This document shows, one piece after another, positions 1 to 6,121 of a stretch of DNA of 6,464 nt. The notes under the pieces were generated by a model. It was given only the letters and a program-made list of their open reading frames with translations. It was not told the origin of the DNA and searched no databases. Position numbers and translations under genes: made by a program. Numbering within the stretch: the first letter of the stretch is position 1; every line of letters starts with the position of its first letter. Origin of the DNA: Candidatus Latescibacterota bacterium (GTDB lineage: Bacteria > JAAXHH01 > JABIQT01); contig JABIQT010001092.1 of assembly GCA_018667995.1 (NCBI GenBank), positions 1 through 6,464 of the forward strand, in the 5' to 3' direction.

Positions 1-1165
1 ACAGAGGTCGAGCCGCCGTAAACGCAACGCGCCCGATCTCATTGAGCGCCAACCGGTCCGTCGACTGTTTACGTTGTGTCTCAATGTCAACTCGATATAA
101 CAATTGATCCATTCGCACGTTGACGGCCTGTGTGGCGTGCTTCAGAATGTATCGGCTATTGGTTTCCATGGGTGTTTCACTCATCCAGATCACCATCGCT
201 TCAAAGCGAGACTCCGCGCGCGGTAGGTTCTTAGCGTGTACGATCATATCGCCTCGACTCACATCTACTTCATCCTCCAATCGTACAGAGACGGACATGG
301 GCGGAAATGCGACCTCAATCTCACCATCGTACGTATCGATTGACTTTATCCGAGTACGAATTTCACCAGGCAGGATGAGTACCTCGTCGCCCGTCCGCAT
401 AATGCCAGATGACACTGTGCCCGCATAGCTACGAAAATCTTGGTTCGGCCTTATCACATACTGGACCGGAAACCTTAGATCTATCAAGTTGCGATCGCTG
501 AGGAATTGTACGTCTTCGAGAACTTCCAGGATAGTCGGACCGTGATACCAGGCCATCCGATCCGTCATTTCAACTACGTTGTCTCCGTGCAAGGCGCTGA
601 TTGGGACAAACCTGATATCGCCGATATTAAGTTTTGCTGCGTAGTTCACAAAAGACTGCTTAATCTCTTCGAAGACCGACTCATTGTATTCAACGAGATC
701 CATCTTGTTTACAGCTACAACGATATGATTGATGCCAAACAGCGAACTAATGAAAGCGTGCCGCTTCGACTGTGTGAGCAGACCCTTACGAGCATCTATC
801 AAAACGATGGATAGATTTGCGGTTGAAGCTCCTGTAGCCATATTGCGCGTATATTGGTCATGCCCTGGGGTATCGGCTATTATAAACTTTCTTCCCGGCG
901 TTGAGAAATACCTGTAAGCCACGTCAATCGTAATGCCCTGTTCGCGCTCGGCTTTCAGCCCGTCCAAAAGAAATGCAAGGTCCGGATCGCTGTTATTCCT
1001 GCGCAATTTCTCCAGGGACGATAACTGATCTTCATAGATATTCTTAGAATCAGTCAGCAGACGCCCGATCAAGGTAGACTTCCCATCGTCTACGCTTCCG
1101 GCTGTACTTATACGAAGGAGTTGCTTTGATGTGTTCTCTTTCACAAAAGAATGAATGTCTGCCAT
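1..1165 (-). CDS. cysN: Sulfate adenylyltransferase large subunit, GTPase (CysN or N-terminal part of CysNC), partial
   Basis: The frame is open from an ATG at 1165 to the window edge: 388 residues seen, C-terminus missing. CysN is the regulatory GTPase of ATP sulfurylase; GTP hydrolysis drives CysD to make APS from sulfate and ATP in the cytoplasm. Translation shows the EF-Tu-like G domain: P-loop GSVDDGKST at residues 23-31, the region around T79 (EQGITID), DTPGH at 98-102, NKMD at 153-156, and a PISAL stretch at 188-192. The second beta-barrel domain follows from about residue 232, with RPNQDFRSYAGT starting near 239, which is CysN-like rather than EF-Tu-like. It lies 58 bases downstream of cysD, so the two are probably one operon. 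No clear Shine-Dalgarno precedes the ATG; the start is chosen because it gives a normal-length leader before the P-loop. E. coli CysN is about 475 residues, so at least 80-90 are missing; a fused APS kinase (CysC) domain beyond the edge cannot be excluded. Confidence 0.96.
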   Translation of the reverse strand, partial: MADIHSFVKENTSKQLLRISTAGSVDDGKSTLIGRLLTDSKNIYEDQLSSLEKLRRNNSDPDLAFLLDGLKAEREQGITIDVAYRYFSTPGRKFIIADTPGHDQYTRNMATGASTANLSIVLIDARKGLLTQSKRHAFISSLFGINHIVVAVNKMDLVEYNESVFEEIKQSFVNYAAKLNIGDIRFVPISALHGDNVVEMTDRMAWYHGPTILEVLEDVQFLSDRNLIDLRFPVQYVIRPNQDFRSYAGTVSSGIMRTGDEVLILPGEIRTRIKSIDTYDGEIEVAFPPMSVSVRLEDEVDVSRGDMIVHAKNLPRAESRFEAMVIWMSETPMETNSRYILKHATQAVNVRMDQLLYRVDIETQRKQSTDRLALNEIGRVAFTAARPL

Positions 1166-1223
1166 TTAAAGGTCGCACCCAAGAGTTACGTGGTCTAATT
1201 GAAAAAGCTGTTCAACGGACTAT

Positions 1224-2129
1224 CTAGAAGTAACCTTCGCGCTTCTTCATCTCCATGGATCCCTCCTGATCATGGTCGATGATCCTCGTAGATCGTTCGG
1301 ATATCCGAACTGTCATCATCTCTTCAATGATATCAGTAACTGTGATTGCCTTGGATCGGACAGCGCCGGTACATGGTGAACAGCCGAGCGTCCTAAAACG
1401 GCACATCACGCGCTTCGGTTTTTCGCCAGGTAACAGACGCGTGTTCGCATCCGCGGGTATTAGTAGTTCGCTGCGGACCACCACCTGCCGCTCTTCGGCG
1501 AAATACATCGGCACCACGGGGATATTCTCTTGGTGGATGTACATCCAGATGTCAAGTTCGGTCCAGTTTGAAAGTGGGAATACCCGAATGGACTCTCCCT
1601 TCGCGACGCGGCAGTTATACAGATTCCAGAGTTCGGGGCGTTGGTTTTTGGGGTCCCATTGGCCGAACTCATCTCTGAATGAGAATACCCTTTCCTTAGC
1701 TCGAGACTTCTCCTCGTCTCTTCGCGCACCTCCGATGGCGGCATCATAATTACCGGTATTCAGGGCGTCCAACAATGCAGATGTCTTGAGAAGACCGCAG
1801 CATCGTTGTGTCCCAAGTACGAATGGACTGGTACCGTTAGCGATGGCTTCTTCGTTACGGTGAACGATCAGATTCGCACCCAATTCCGCCGCCATCCTAT
1901 CGCGAAATGCATACATATCCTTGAACTTGAATCCTGTGTCAACATGAAGAAGTGGAAAGGGGAGTCTCTGCGGATAGAATGATTTCTGCGCGAGGCGAAG
2001 CATTACCGCGGAATCCTTGCCAACCGAGTACAACATGACTGGTCGTTCGAACTCGGCTGCAACTTCGCGCATAATATGCATGCTCTCAGCTTCTAATTGC
2101 TGCAGATGGGTAACGCTGAAATTCGGCAC
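1224..2129 (-). CDS. cysD: Sulfate adenylyltransferase small subunit (CysD), with an APS-reductase-like cysteine set
   Basis: 301 residues, the normal length for the family. CysD is the catalytic subunit of heterodimeric ATP sulfurylase, adenylating sulfate to APS with CysN. It belongs to the PAPS-reductase/adenine nucleotide alpha hydrolase group. Visible hallmarks are the PP-loop SVGKDS at residues 35-40, HVDTG at 62-66, [15 protein letters not shown] at 133-147, [16 protein letters not shown] at 157-172, FPLSNWTE at 184-191 and the typical C-terminus MKKREGYF. The GTG start at 2129 is supported by AGGAG at 2134-2138, four bases upstream, and by homology ([10 protein letters not shown] close to the N-terminus). 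It is first in a cysD-cysN pair. The odd point is four cysteines: C110-C111 in QRCCGLLKT and C250/C253 in LGCSPCTG. E. coli CysD has neither pair as I recall it. They sit where APS reductases carry their [4Fe-4S] ligands. The reductase's C-terminal catalytic ECG motif is absent, so CysD remains the call. Confidence 0.97.
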   Translation of the reverse strand: MPNFSVTHLQQLEAESMHIMREVAAEFERPVMLYSVGKDSAVMLRLAQKSFYPQRLPFPLLHVDTGFKFKDMYAFRDRMAAELGANLIVHRNEEAIANGTSPFVLGTQRCCGLLKTSALLDALNTGNYDAAIGGARRDEEKSRAKERVFSFRDEFGQWDPKNQRPELWNLYNCRVAKGESIRVFPLSNWTELDIWMYIHQENIPVVPMYFAEERQVVVRSELLIPADANTRLLPGEKPKRVMCRFRTLGCSPCTGAVRSKAITVTDIIEEMMTVRISERSTRIIDHDQEGSMEMKKREGYF

Positions 2130-2202
2130 TGTACTCCTAAATTCATAAGGGAACTTATCTGATGGTGGTTTGGTATTGTATGCCAGCTAAAGGGCTGTAC
2201 GG

Positions 2203-2227
2203 ACAGTCACTCGAATTCTACTGTCAC
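2203..2227 (-). repeat. Short direct repeat / dyad upstream of cysD, possible operator
   Basis: On the minus strand GTGACAGT (2220-2227) is followed 17 bases later by GTGACTGT (2203-2210), a direct repeat with one mismatch. Because the varying base is A/T, the same bases also form an inverted pair GACAGT/ACTGTC (2202-2207 and 2220-2225 on the plus strand). The pair lies just upstream of a possible -10 box for cysD, about 75-100 bases before the start codon. That position would suit a regulator site, but no known sulfur-regulator consensus is recognised, and short matches like this arise by chance. Confidence 0.25.
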
Positions 2228-2386
2228 AATCGTTTATCATCTCAGCCAGACTGGGCGTGTACGGTCCAGACAGCCAGATTTCCTTTCTGCGACCAGTGAT
2301 GAGTCGTATTGCAGCGGAATATCTGGGAAGAACGAACGCACGCACAAATAGAATCACGAATGTGAAACCGGAAATGCCATAGAGAC

Positions 2387-2425
2387 GGCGGGTTCTCCGA
2401 AATTCGACTGCCCGGAAAACCCGCC
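2387..2425 (-). terminator. GC-rich stem-loop after the hemerythrin-like gene, possible transcript end
   Basis: GGCGGGTT (2387-2394) pairs exactly with AACCCGCC (2418-2425). After one mismatch the stem continues with a T-A pair and CCG/CGG (2397-2399 with 2413-2415), closing a 13-base loop. That gives about 12 pairs with a single mismatch. It starts 19 bases past the stop codon of the hemerythrin-like gene (minus strand), where a terminator is expected. There is no T-run after the stem on either strand, so this is not a textbook intrinsic terminator. It could act as a 3' end stabiliser with Rho-dependent termination. Confidence 0.5.
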
Positions 2426-2444
2426 CCGATTCTCATTTCGATAG

Positions 2445-2960
2445 CTACAGAGCTGGCTCAACCACTTTGACGGCGGATCGTGGCCGAATTTGCTGGGTCC
2501 AGCGAATTAGATCGAGATCCTCGCTACGTGAGGCGTCACGCGAGTCAAGAATCGACTGGACCTGCTCTTCCTGAAATCGCTCGACCATGATAGATAGCCC
2601 GTCACAATCACTGACGTGGGGCAATACTTGTCGAATCAGCTGTACCGCCTCTTTGACTTTTGCATCTGTCAATACATCCTCACCCGCAATATCAATGAGT
2701 CTGTGAGCGATGCCGATAGCCCGATCGTGATCCGCTAAGAGATGCTCGATATAATCTGAGCCAAATATCTCTGTGAGAGCCGGATACAAAGACTCCTCTT
2801 CATAGCGAAAGTGCGGGCCTGTGAGTACGGCCGTTCTGCCCAGAAGCGTATTGATCGCTTCCCTATCCCGGGCCTGAAACGCGTCGATTAGATCGAGCAG
2901 TGCGTCCCGTATATCGCGGTGCTCTTCTCGGAATATGGTGCTGAATTCATCAGCTAACAT
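2445..2960 (-). CDS. Hemerythrin-like HHE cation-binding domain protein
   Basis: 171 residues, cytoplasmic, no signal peptide or membrane segment. The pattern is that of a four-helix hemerythrin/HHE domain: H14 in EEHRDIRD, H50 and E54 in PHFRYEEESLYP, H78 in LLADHDRAI, H115 in LPHVSDCD. These would hold a non-haem di-iron centre used for O2 or NO sensing or binding, or for iron/redox protection. The second HxxxE is altered: the residue at +4 of H115 is C119, while D120 at +5 matches the H-x4-D spacing of classical hemerythrins. The start at ATG 2960 is fixed by a near-perfect AAGGAGG at 2969-2975, eight bases upstream. A GTG 27 bases further up stays in frame, but the binding site then lies inside the gene. 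The last 40 or so residues are not clearly part of the domain. It stands alone, with its own promoter candidate and a following stem-loop. The exact role cannot be told. Confidence 0.88.
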   Translation of the reverse strand: MLADEFSTIFREEHRDIRDALLDLIDAFQARDREAINTLLGRTAVLTGPHFRYEEESLYPALTEIFGSDYIEHLLADHDRAIGIAHRLIDIAGEDVLTDAKVKEAVQLIRQVLPHVSDCDGLSIMVERFQEEQVQSILDSRDASRSEDLDLIRWTQQIRPRSAVKVVEPAL

Positions 2961-2968
2961 GGATGCGT

Positions 2969-2975
2969 CCTCCTT
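2969..2975 (-). promoter_or_regulatory. Strong Shine-Dalgarno deciding the hemerythrin-like start
   Basis: AAGGAGG on the minus strand, eight bases before ATG 2960. It matches the anti-SD almost fully and lies inside the longer GTG-start reading frame, which argues for the shorter protein. Confidence 0.85.
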
Positions 2976-3057
2976 GGGCTGGTTCACTCTACCCAGCTAA
3001 CATGGAACTGTTTGGCACCTGAATGTGCCGGAATTTCGAAGCGCTGCATTAGTGGCA

Positions 3058-3086
3058 CAGATAAGTAACATGATCAACTTTGTCAA
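3058..3086 (-). promoter_or_regulatory. Sigma70-like promoter for the hemerythrin-like gene
   Basis: On the minus strand a perfect TTGACA (-35, 3081-3086) is followed by a 17-base spacer and TATCTG (-10, 3058-3063, three of six consensus bases). An AT-rich stretch lies upstream of the -35 box. Transcription would start near 3051, giving a leader of about 90 bases before ATG 2960. The palindrome TGATCA (3071-3076) lies in the spacer and a small dyad ACTT-N4-AAGT (3077-3088) overlaps the -35 box. Either could bind a regulator, but no complete FNR, NsrR or DNR box is present. Confidence 0.55.
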
Positions 3087-3334
3087 GTATATTGCTCTAA
3101 TTTGTCCTTTGAGTTCCCAGTTTTTTGGGTTTGGTGTCTCGTACTGATACCGATTATCAACTTGACTGCCCTGCACGCTACTGAATTGGACAGCACCCGG
3201 TAAAATCTGGTTGAGACATTCCTACTTGTGACTTTTACGTCTGATATTCAGCGTCACTATGACTTTTCTGGTTCACTCGAATGCCCCGCTACGTGCGCTA
3301 TTCGCCATGACCGGTACATCTGGATACCGTGGGC

Positions 3335-3351
3335 TACCAATTCTATTGGTA
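3335..3351. repeat. Short perfect inverted repeat
   Basis: TACCAAT and ATTGGTA form a perfect seven-base stem around a three-base loop. It is AT-rich, not followed by a T-run on either strand, and lies far from any gene start. It may be a protein-binding dyad or chance. Confidence 0.3.
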
Positions 3352-3585
3352 TAGGGCGGTGTAGGTTGCCAGTCTCGTTGTTACCGGCGCAAAGAAGCCC
3401 ACTTTATATACCCTCTGATCCGAGAGAAAGGTCAACGACTCGGAACGAGTGATTGCCCAATGAATCGGTCGTAGATCTGGTAAGTGGACAAAATCCAACG
3501 GTAGGATGCTCACGTTGCTGGTATTTCGAGTTGCGGGGGTATGGTTTTGAAAGAGAGTTCACTGTGGAATACAGATTCTAACAGC

Positions 3586-3602
3586 AATCCGGTGCTCGGA
3601 TT
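3586..3602 (-). repeat. Small hairpin downstream of the transporter operon
   Basis: AATCCG and CGGATT pair around a five-base loop, 45 bases after the stop of the small membrane protein gene. The position suits a transcript end, but the stem is only six pairs and no T-run follows on the minus strand, so a terminator call is weak. Confidence 0.25.
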
Positions 3603-3646
3603 ACGTGACGGACAGGGCAAGTGTCAGCGCTTCCGGTAAAAACTTG

Positions 3647-3973
3647 CTACTGCTTAGAGTCCTTCTTATCCGGACGGCGCCCAGCTTCCCATCTTTGACG
3701 GACGTCCTGGAGTTCGTTGAGCAGGAACTCTCTCGTGGGCTCATCAGCCACAAGTTGCGACTGACGAAAATACGCAATCAGTCCATCCAACCTGTTGACA
3801 CGGTCGTGTGAATCAGACCACGTATCAGGGGGCTCCCTGCTTTCCATGATATGTTCTGCCTCACGGTGTCTCAGCGCGATCTGCGCGCCCGCTCGGCGCC
3901 CCATCAAGTAGGCGCCTGCTTTTACACTGAGCGTCAGAACCGCCACGAACGCAAGGAATCCGAGTATGATCAC
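3647..3973 (-). CDS. Small single-pass membrane protein of unknown function, coupled to the transporter ATPase
   Basis: 108 residues, family not recognised. Residues 2-24 form one hydrophobic membrane segment (ILGFLAFVAVLTLSV and on), followed at once by a basic stretch (GRRAGAQIALRHRE). By the positive-inside rule this puts the long C-terminal part in the cytoplasm. Residues 57-98 look like a charged amphipathic helix (RVNRLDGLIAYFRQSQ, then LLNELQDVRQRW), and the end is very basic (GRRPDKKDSK). The GTG start overlaps the stop of the upstream oppF-type gene as GTGA, and GGAG at 3979-3982 lies five bases upstream. Overlap, membrane segment, and continuity make this a real gene, translationally coupled to the transporter. 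It could be an accessory subunit or regulator of the ABC importer, or merely a passenger in the operon; nothing in the sequence decides. Confidence 0.72.
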   Translation of the reverse strand: MIILGFLAFVAVLTLSVKAGAYLMGRRAGAQIALRHREAEHIMESREPPDTWSDSHDRVNRLDGLIAYFRQSQLVADEPTREFLLNELQDVRQRWEAGRRPDKKDSKQ

Positions 3974-4992
3974 AACGTCTCCACTCCCATAAGCTCAAGC
4001 GTATCGGCAAAGTGGCAGGCGCTATAATGCCCGGGCTCCAATTCTGTCCATGAAGGAGTATCAGTTCTGCAGATGTTCTGGACGTAAGGACAGCGAGGAT
4101 GGAAGTAACATCCCGAGGGAGGATCCGCTGGATTGGCAATCTCCCCTGCCAGTCCGACCGTGGGGGGAACATGGTCGGGGTCCGGTTGTGGTACAGCCGC
4201 CAGGAGTGCCTCCGTATAAGGATGCCGCGGGCGACGGAAGAGCTCGTCGGCTGGTGCCAGCTCCACGGTTCGTCCCACATACATGACGGCCACTCTGTCG
4301 GCGATGTGCTCGACTACAGCCAGGTCATGGGATATGAACAGATAGGTGAGATCGAACTGCGCCTGAAGGTCCTTCAACAGGTTGAGAATCTGCGCCTGCA
4401 CGGAAACGTCCAGGGCAGACACAGGTTCGTCGCAGACTATCAGGTCGGGTCCCGGAGCAAGGGCACGTGCTATGCCGATCCGCTGTCGCTGCCCACCACT
4501 GAAGGCATGGGGATAACGGTTAAGATGGCGGACATCGAGTCCTACAGCCTCCATCAGTTCGCGGACACGATCGGCACGATCAGTTCCGCTCGCCATGCCG
4601 GATTCAACGAGGGGTTCGGAGACAATATCAAGCACTGTCATTCGCGGGTCGAGGGATGCAAAAGGGTCTTGAAAGATCATCTGAATATGTGGTCGGAGCG
4701 ATCGAAGTTCCTTCTTTCCCAGAGCAGTGAGATCCACGGCGTTCTTTCCGTTGGCACTGAAGAATATGGCGCCCTCCGTCGCTTCAAGGACCCGTAAGAC
4801 GCATCGTCCCAGGGTCGTCTTGCCACACCCCGATTCACCCACAAGCGCCAGAGTCTCTCCACGATATAGCGTTAGATTAACATCATCCACTGCCCTGACG
4901 TGTGCCACTGTTTTGCGAAAGAAGCCCCGCTCCACCGGGTAGTGCTTCTTCAGACCACGAATATCCAAAATGACCTCTGAGGATCCGGTCAT
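3970..4992 (-). CDS. oppF: Peptide-type ABC transporter ATP-binding protein, OppF/DppF type
   Basis: 340 residues from the ATG at 4992. It is a cytoplasmic ATPase energising import of oligopeptides, dipeptides or a similar solute. Numbering from this start: Walker A GESGCGKT at 52-59, Q-loop FQDP at 107-110, ABC signature SGGQRQR at 165-171, Walker B LIVCDEP at 184-190, H-loop SHD at 221-223, and HPYTE at 257-261 opening the C-terminal oligopeptide-transporter domain. That domain has C295, C301, C308 and C326, a four-cysteine arrangement linked with a [4Fe-4S] cluster in Opp/Dpp ATPases. The start overlaps the oppD-type stop as ATGA, with GAGGGA (5001-5006) eight bases upstream. An ATG nine codons further up has no binding site and overlaps by 31 bases. 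The N-terminal LKKHYPVERGFF is typical of the F-type subunit. Substrate cannot be assigned: the binding protein lies outside the window. Confidence 0.95.
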   Translation of the reverse strand: MTGSSEVILDIRGLKKHYPVERGFFRKTVAHVRAVDDVNLTLYRGETLALVGESGCGKTTLGRCVLRVLEATEGAIFFSANGKNAVDLTALGKKELRSLRPHIQMIFQDPFASLDPRMTVLDIVSEPLVESGMASGTDRADRVRELMEAVGLDVRHLNRYPHAFSGGQRQRIGIARALAPGPDLIVCDEPVSALDVSVQAQILNLLKDLQAQFDLTYLFISHDLAVVEHIADRVAVMYVGRTVELAPADELFRRPRHPYTEALLAAVPQPDPDHVPPTVGLAGEIANPADPPSGCYFHPRCPYVQNICRTDTPSWTELEPGHYSACHFADTLELMGVETL

Positions 4993-5990
4993 GGTTGGCG
5001 TCCCTCGTGTAAGCGGCATCGTACACTGTGGTTTGGTGCTACCTCTATCAACGATGGTACTCCCTGATCACAGAGCCCGGGACGCGCTTCGGGACAACGA
5101 CCAAGAAAACGACAGGTCCGGGGAAGATTGATGGGGGCGGGCACTGTACCCGTGATCGCCTGGAGCCTTTCTTTGCCGTGTCCCAGGCGTGGTACCGAAG
5201 CCATCAGACCTCTGGTATACGGATGGAGAGGATTCTTGAAGATTTGGTGTACGGACGTTTGCTCCACCACTTGTCCCAGGTACATAACGGCAACTACGTC
5301 AGCCATTCGGGCCATGACGCCGAGATCATGTGTAATAAATAGGATGGCCATTCCAAACTGTTGCTGAAGGGTCTTCATTACAGCGAGGATCTGTGCCTGC
5401 ACGGTGACGTCCAGTGCTGTGGTCGGTTCGTCCGCGATTAGCAGCTGGGGGTGACAGGCGAGCGCGAGCGCGATCATCACACGCTGCCTCAATCCGCCTG
5501 ACAACTGGTGAGGGTAATCCTTGATGAGAGATTTCGGGTTAGAAATTCCTACTCGCCCAAGCATATCCACGGCCTGAGCAAGTGCCTCGGCACGGACCTT
5601 GGTACGATGTTCCAGGACAACCTCGGTGACCTGGTCGCCTATCGTATGTACCGGAGAGAGACTTGTCATTGGCTCCTGAAATATCATTGAGATAGCGGCG
5701 CCACGAATGGACCGCATGTCCCTGCCCAAGGGATCAAGGCGAGCAATGTCGACGGGTTGCTCACCCGGTAAAGTGAGCGAAATAGAGCCTCCTACAATGC
5801 GACCGGGCTTAGTGATAATCTGCAGAATGGACTGCGCCAGTACGCTCTTGCCGCAGCCGCTCTCGCCGATTATTCCTACCGTCTGATTACGGTTAATGGT
5901 AAGATCGACACCATCGACGGCCTTGAGCAGTCCCTCATCCAGTTTGAACTCGGTCCTGAGACCCTCTATTCGCAGCACTGAATCAGTCAT
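4989..5990 (-). CDS. oppD: Peptide-type ABC transporter ATP-binding protein, OppD/DppD type
   Basis: 333 residues from the ATG at 5990, the usual D-type length. It pairs with the OppF-type ATPase encoded next to it. Numbering from this start: Walker A GESGCGKS at 42-49, QEP Q-loop at 105-107, SGGLRQR signature at 164-170, Walker B LLIADEP at 183-189, THD at 220-222 and HPYTRGL at 256-262. The C-terminal domain carries C293, C299, C307 and C325, spaced much like those of the partner ATPase. The SGGLRQR signature and the N-terminal LRIEGLRTEF fit the D-type subunit. Start choice is not certain. The ATG at 5990 matches family N-termini but has only a weak GAGA upstream. A GTG at 6098 has GAGG nine bases upstream and would add 36 residues with no family resemblance. 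The stop overlaps the next gene by four bases, so both ATPases should be made in step. Confidence 0.94.
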   Translation of the reverse strand: MTDSVLRIEGLRTEFKLDEGLLKAVDGVDLTINRNQTVGIIGESGCGKSVLAQSILQIITKPGRIVGGSISLTLPGEQPVDIARLDPLGRDMRSIRGAAISMIFQEPMTSLSPVHTIGDQVTEVVLEHRTKVRAEALAQAVDMLGRVGISNPKSLIKDYPHQLSGGLRQRVMIALALACHPQLLIADEPTTALDVTVQAQILAVMKTLQQQFGMAILFITHDLGVMARMADVVAVMYLGQVVEQTSVHQIFKNPLHPYTRGLMASVPRLGHGKERLQAITGTVPAPINLPRTCRFLGRCPEARPGLCDQGVPSLIEVAPNHSVRCRLHEGRQP

Positions 5991-6121
5991 AGATATTATC
6001 TCGTTCGTATCAATTAACGGGCTTCTTGTACCAAGCCCCCGGACAAATTTAGTCGCGCTGTGTATGTTGGGGCGCTGGATCATCCGGGTAGACTTCACGG
6101 CTCCGTGCCTCAGCGATGGTC
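5991..6121 (-). other. Spacer between permease and ATPase genes, or N-terminal extension of the ATPase
   Basis: 131 bases, long for an operon whose other junctions overlap. The minus strand is open in the ATPase frame from GTG 6098 (GAGG at 6108-6111, nine bases upstream). The 36 encoded residues are not hydrophobic and resemble no domain I know. It is either untranslated spacer or an unusual leader on the D-type ATPase. Confidence 0.4.

Larger units (their letters stand above)
2130..2444. other. Gene-free region between the hemerythrin-like gene and cysD
   Basis: 315 bases with no convincing gene; the short reading frame on the minus strand has no family-like features. It must hold the cysD promoter unless cysD is read through from upstream. 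I see a TACAAT (minus strand, 2175-2180) that could be a -10 box about 45 bases before the GTG start, but no good -35 box at the right distance. A repeat pair (2203-2227) lies just upstream of it, and a strong stem-loop (2387-2425) marks the end of the upstream gene; both are listed separately. I recognise no SAM riboswitch or other known leader, though I could not run a covariance search. Confidence 0.5.
3087..3646. other. Gene-free region between the transporter operon and the hemerythrin-like gene
   Basis: About 560 bases without a supportable gene on either strand; the 74-codon plus-strand frame starting at 3228 has no recognisable features and no good ribosome binding site. It follows the last gene of the transporter operon, so a terminator is expected at its right end. 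The nearest candidate is a small hairpin (AATCCG/CGGATT, 3586-3602, loop of five) without a T-run. Another perfect but short hairpin sits at 3335-3351. Nothing tRNA-like, no attachment site, and no long repeats were seen. It may be degraded sequence, a small RNA locus or simply spacer. Confidence 0.5.

Noticed and set aside
120-428. 102-codon open frame on the plus strand opposite cysN
   Set aside because: The minus strand is continuously open as CysN with clear GTPase motifs; this is its shadow.
1279-1749. 156-codon open frame on the plus strand, opposite cysD
   Set aside because: Antisense shadow of a highly conserved gene; the protein has no recognisable motif or start signal.
2242-2436. 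64-codon open frame on the minus strand upstream of cysD
   Set aside because: It spans the strong stem-loop and shows no protein-like pattern; more likely untranslated leader or spacer.
2961-2987. Upstream GTG start for the hemerythrin-like protein
   Set aside because: It would place the near-perfect AAGGAGG site inside the coding region; the ATG eight bases after that site is the better start.
3116-3129. CCCA/TGGG around a T-run, possible terminator
   Set aside because: Only four pairs, and the T-run is in the loop rather than after the stem.
3228-3452. 74-codon open frame on the plus strand in the gene-free gap
   Set aside because: No ribosome binding site of note, no family resemblance, and composition like random sequence.
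4099-4797. 232-codon open frame on the plus strand, opposite the oppF-type gene
   Set aside because: It lies fully antisense to a gene with all ABC ATPase motifs, has no domain-like features, and is explained by the codon pattern of the real gene.
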